Source: AP-15 sp963772965 (GTDB taxonomy: Bacteria > Pseudomonadota > Alphaproteobacteria > ATCC43930 > CGMCC-115725). From it: a DNA stretch of 64,000 nucleotides. Below, piece after piece: positions 62,467 to 64,000 of this stretch. Each line of letters opens with the position of its first letter. Position 1 is the stretch's first letter. The stretch spans positions 186,001 to 250,000 of the forward strand of contig CAVYZU010000012.1 in NCBI GenBank assembly GCA_963772965.1, given 5' to 3'. The notes beneath the pieces were generated by a model. The model was not told where the DNA came from. It made no database searches and worked only from the letters and a program-made list of their open reading frames with translations. The position numbers and the translations under genes are program-made.

Positions 62467-62988
62467 CTACTCCTGTGGGTAGCGCCACACCTTCTCCGGC
62501 TGGTTCGCGGTCTCGTCGATCGTCCATTGCGGCAGCGCCAATCCCGGGGCGACATCGCTGAATACCATCCGCACGCGGGTGCCGATGCCGACCCGGCGCA
62601 CCACCTCAGGCGGCGCCAGTTGGCCGTCCGGGGTCGTCAGGTTGCCGGCGACCCGCAGTGCTTCGTCAAAGGTCGGCTCGCCTTTTTGCGTGTCGAGATC
62701 GACCAGCAAAATCAAATAAGGCGTCTTGCCGCGGAACGCCGGCTGGATCGCATGATGCACCTCGCTGTATGAGTGCACCGCGCCCTTGCCCTCGACCCGC
62801 TTCCAGGCGGATTCAAGGCTCATGCACCACGGGCAGGCGGTGGTTGGCGGATAGCGCAGCCGGCCGCACTGAGCACACGCCTGCAGGTGAAAATCGTGCT
62901 CCGCGCAATGGCGGAAATATTCGAGGTTCTCGTGATCGAGATCGTCGATCGTTAGCCCCATTCCCATATATTCACCGCGAACTGGCAT
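62467..62988 (-). CDS. DUF35 / Zn-ribbon OB-fold protein (thiolase partner)
   Basis: A 173-residue protein with an N-terminal helix (NLEYFRHCAEHDFHLQAC), a rubredoxin-like zinc ribbon (CAQCGRLRYPPTTACPWC) and an OB fold (GKGAVHSYSEVHH, then YLILLVDLD). DUF35 proteins bind acyl-CoA and pair with thiolase-like enzymes; the thiolase-like gene lies directly upstream on the same strand. GGGAGA precedes the ATG at 62988. Confidence 0.9.
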   Translation of the reverse strand: MPVRGEYMGMGLTIDDLDHENLEYFRHCAEHDFHLQACAQCGRLRYPPTTACPWCMSLESAWKRVEGKGAVHSYSEVHHAIQPAFRGKTPYLILLVDLDTQKGEPTFDEALRVAGNLTTPDGQLAPPEVVRRVGIGTRVRMVFSDVAPGLALPQWTIDETANQPEKVWRYPQE

Positions 62989-63041
62989 TTTGTTCTCCCG
63001 TATTCTGCCGTCGTTGCCGCTTGCGCGCGGACGACGGTTTC

Positions 63042-64000
63042 CTAACCCCGACGCATGACCATCGACGATGCGGTCGCGGGATTGGCCCAGCCGAGATTGG
63101 CGCTGACCTCGACATTGCGGACTTGGCGGCAGCCGCCCTCGCCGTAGTCGAAGGTGTGCTGCCGTTTGCCGTCGGGACCGATCGGGCAGGAATTGTCGGC
63201 ATCGCGGCGCAATTGGCGGGTGTTTTCGATTACCATGTTCATACCGTGCGTATAACCCTCGCACAGATGCCCGCCCGACGTGTTGTTGGGCCGTCTGCCG
63301 CCGAGCTGAATAGCGCCACTGGACACGTATTCGCCGCCCTCACCCTTTTTGCAGAAGCCGTAATCTTCGAGCTGCAGCATCGTCGTAAAGGTGAAGGCAT
63401 CGTAGGAGCCCGTCACGTCGATGTCTTCCGGCCCGACCCCGGCATTGGGCCACAGGATCTGGCGTGCGTAATAGCCGGCGACGGTCGAGATCGGCCCGTG
63501 CTGGTAATGCATGTCGAGCCGCGGCTTCGAACAGCGGCCGACGACCCCGCGGATCAGCACCAAGGGCTGCTTCATGTCGCGGGCGCGCTCGGCCGCGGTC
63601 ACGATGATTGCGGTCGCATTGTCGGTCTCGACGCAGCAATCGAGCAGGTGCAATGGCTTGCAGATAAAGCGGCTCGAGAGCACGTCGTCGATCGTGTAGC
63701 GCTTTTTATAATACGCCTTCGGATTGTTCGATGCGTGATGGCTATGCGCGACCTTGACCGCGGCGACCTGCTCGGGCCGTGTGCCGTAATCGTGCATATG
63801 CCGCATAAAAGTCGGCGCAAAGCTCTGCCCGGCGCTCTGCCAGCCATAGGCGCGGTTGTGCAGCATGTCGCCCCCGACCGGGGCCGCCGAACGCGCCCCG
63901 GTGCCGCCGATGCGCACCTGGGAATAGCCGTTCATCGAGCGAAAGATCGCCACGGTCTTGCAGCAGCCAGCCTCGATCAAGCCGATTGCGATGCCGACCA
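63042..64000 (-). CDS. Thiolase-like acyl-CoA acetyltransferase (N-terminus outside window)
   Basis: Partial thiolase of the SCP-x/lipid-transfer subgroup; at least 319 residues are seen and the frame is open at the right edge (VGIAIGLIEAGCCKTV). Family features: HASNNPKAYYKKRYTIDDVL, DCCVETDNATAIIV, GSYDAFTFTTMLQLEDYGFC, and the C-terminal GGHLCEGYTHGMNMV, matching the GGxxxxGHPxGxxG region with Tyr-Thr for the usual residues. It pairs with the DUF35 gene, typical of CoA-ester breakdown of steroids or branched acids. The catalytic N-terminal Cys lies beyond the window. Confidence 0.85.
   Translation of the reverse strand, partial: VGIAIGLIEAGCCKTVAIFRSMNGYSQVRIGGTGARSAAPVGGDMLHNRAYGWQSAGQSFAPTFMRHMHDYGTRPEQVAAVKVAHSHHASNNPKAYYKKRYTIDDVLSSRFICKPLHLLDCCVETDNATAIIVTAAERARDMKQPLVLIRGVVGRCSKPRLDMHYQHGPISTVAGYYARQILWPNAGVGPEDIDVTGSYDAFTFTTMLQLEDYGFCKKGEGGEYVSSGAIQLGGRRPNNTSGGHLCEGYTHGMNMVIENTRQLRRDADNSCPIGPDGKRQHTFDYGEGGCRQVRNVEVSANLGWANPATASSMVMRRG

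Noticed and set aside
1..64000. CRISPR array, prophage, rRNA operon or replication origin
   Set aside because: No regularly spaced repeats, phage structural genes, rRNA sequence or DnaA-box cluster were seen.

Overview
The window is a GC-rich bacterial chromosome segment that reads as alphaproteobacterial, probably Rhodospirillales- or Rhizobiales-like. The pointers are two MucR/Ros-type regulators, the block miaB-phoH-ybeY-corC-lnt-HTH-metK-trmB, the trio glyA-nrdR-ribD, an adjacent olsB/olsA-like pair, and GC-biased codon use that produces long antisense open frames. I cannot name the genus.

Layout. 1-16500: mostly housekeeping and catabolic genes: a DsbA-like oxidoreductase cut by the window edge, dciA-like/mutY divergent genes, rnhB, a CapA-like protein, a coupled ferredoxin / ferredoxin reductase / D-aminoacylase operon, a divergent MFS/AraC pair, glutaryl-CoA dehydrogenase, MucR, glyA (broken by one extra base), nrdR, ribD and a MetE-like protein. 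16776-33618: a long minus-strand run: murJ, trpS, nfuA, tsaB, rimI, a second mucR, fur, olsB/olsA, miaB, phoH, ybeY, corC, lnt, an HTH gene, metK behind a folded leader, trmB, then tRNA-Cys and tRNA-Asn with a terminator. A haloacetate-dehalogenase-like hydrolase lies just upstream on the same strand.

33724-49618 is more accessory: a B12-binding radical SAM protein, a cyclase-TPR protein followed by two stand-alone TPR paralogues, a frameshifted acyl-CoA dehydrogenase, a small HTH gene, two tandem M20 amidohydrolases, two CaiB/BaiF CoA-transferases around a glutathione S-transferase, a Rieske oxygenase and an acetyltransferase.

49781-62431 is the most unusual region. Six consecutive full-length paralogous ABC substrate-binding protein genes, all with twin-arginine signals, precede one MalF/MalG-like permease pair; no ATPase gene is in the window. 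The C-terminal remnant of a seventh copy lies upstream and is split by an IS110/IS1111-type insertion, whose removal at an 11-bp direct repeat restores its reading frame. One array member has a stop codon inside its signal peptide and another has a single extra base near its C-terminus. The arrangement suggests several binding proteins of differing specificity sharing one translocation channel, with copies being gained and decaying. The window ends in a DUF35/thiolase pair on the minus strand.

Three genes (glyA, the acyl-CoA dehydrogenase, SBP-5) carry single-base indels in otherwise conserved proteins, and two (trmB, tsaB) lack a standard start codon where homology says the protein begins. 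Assembly error and real decay cannot be separated from the sequence alone.
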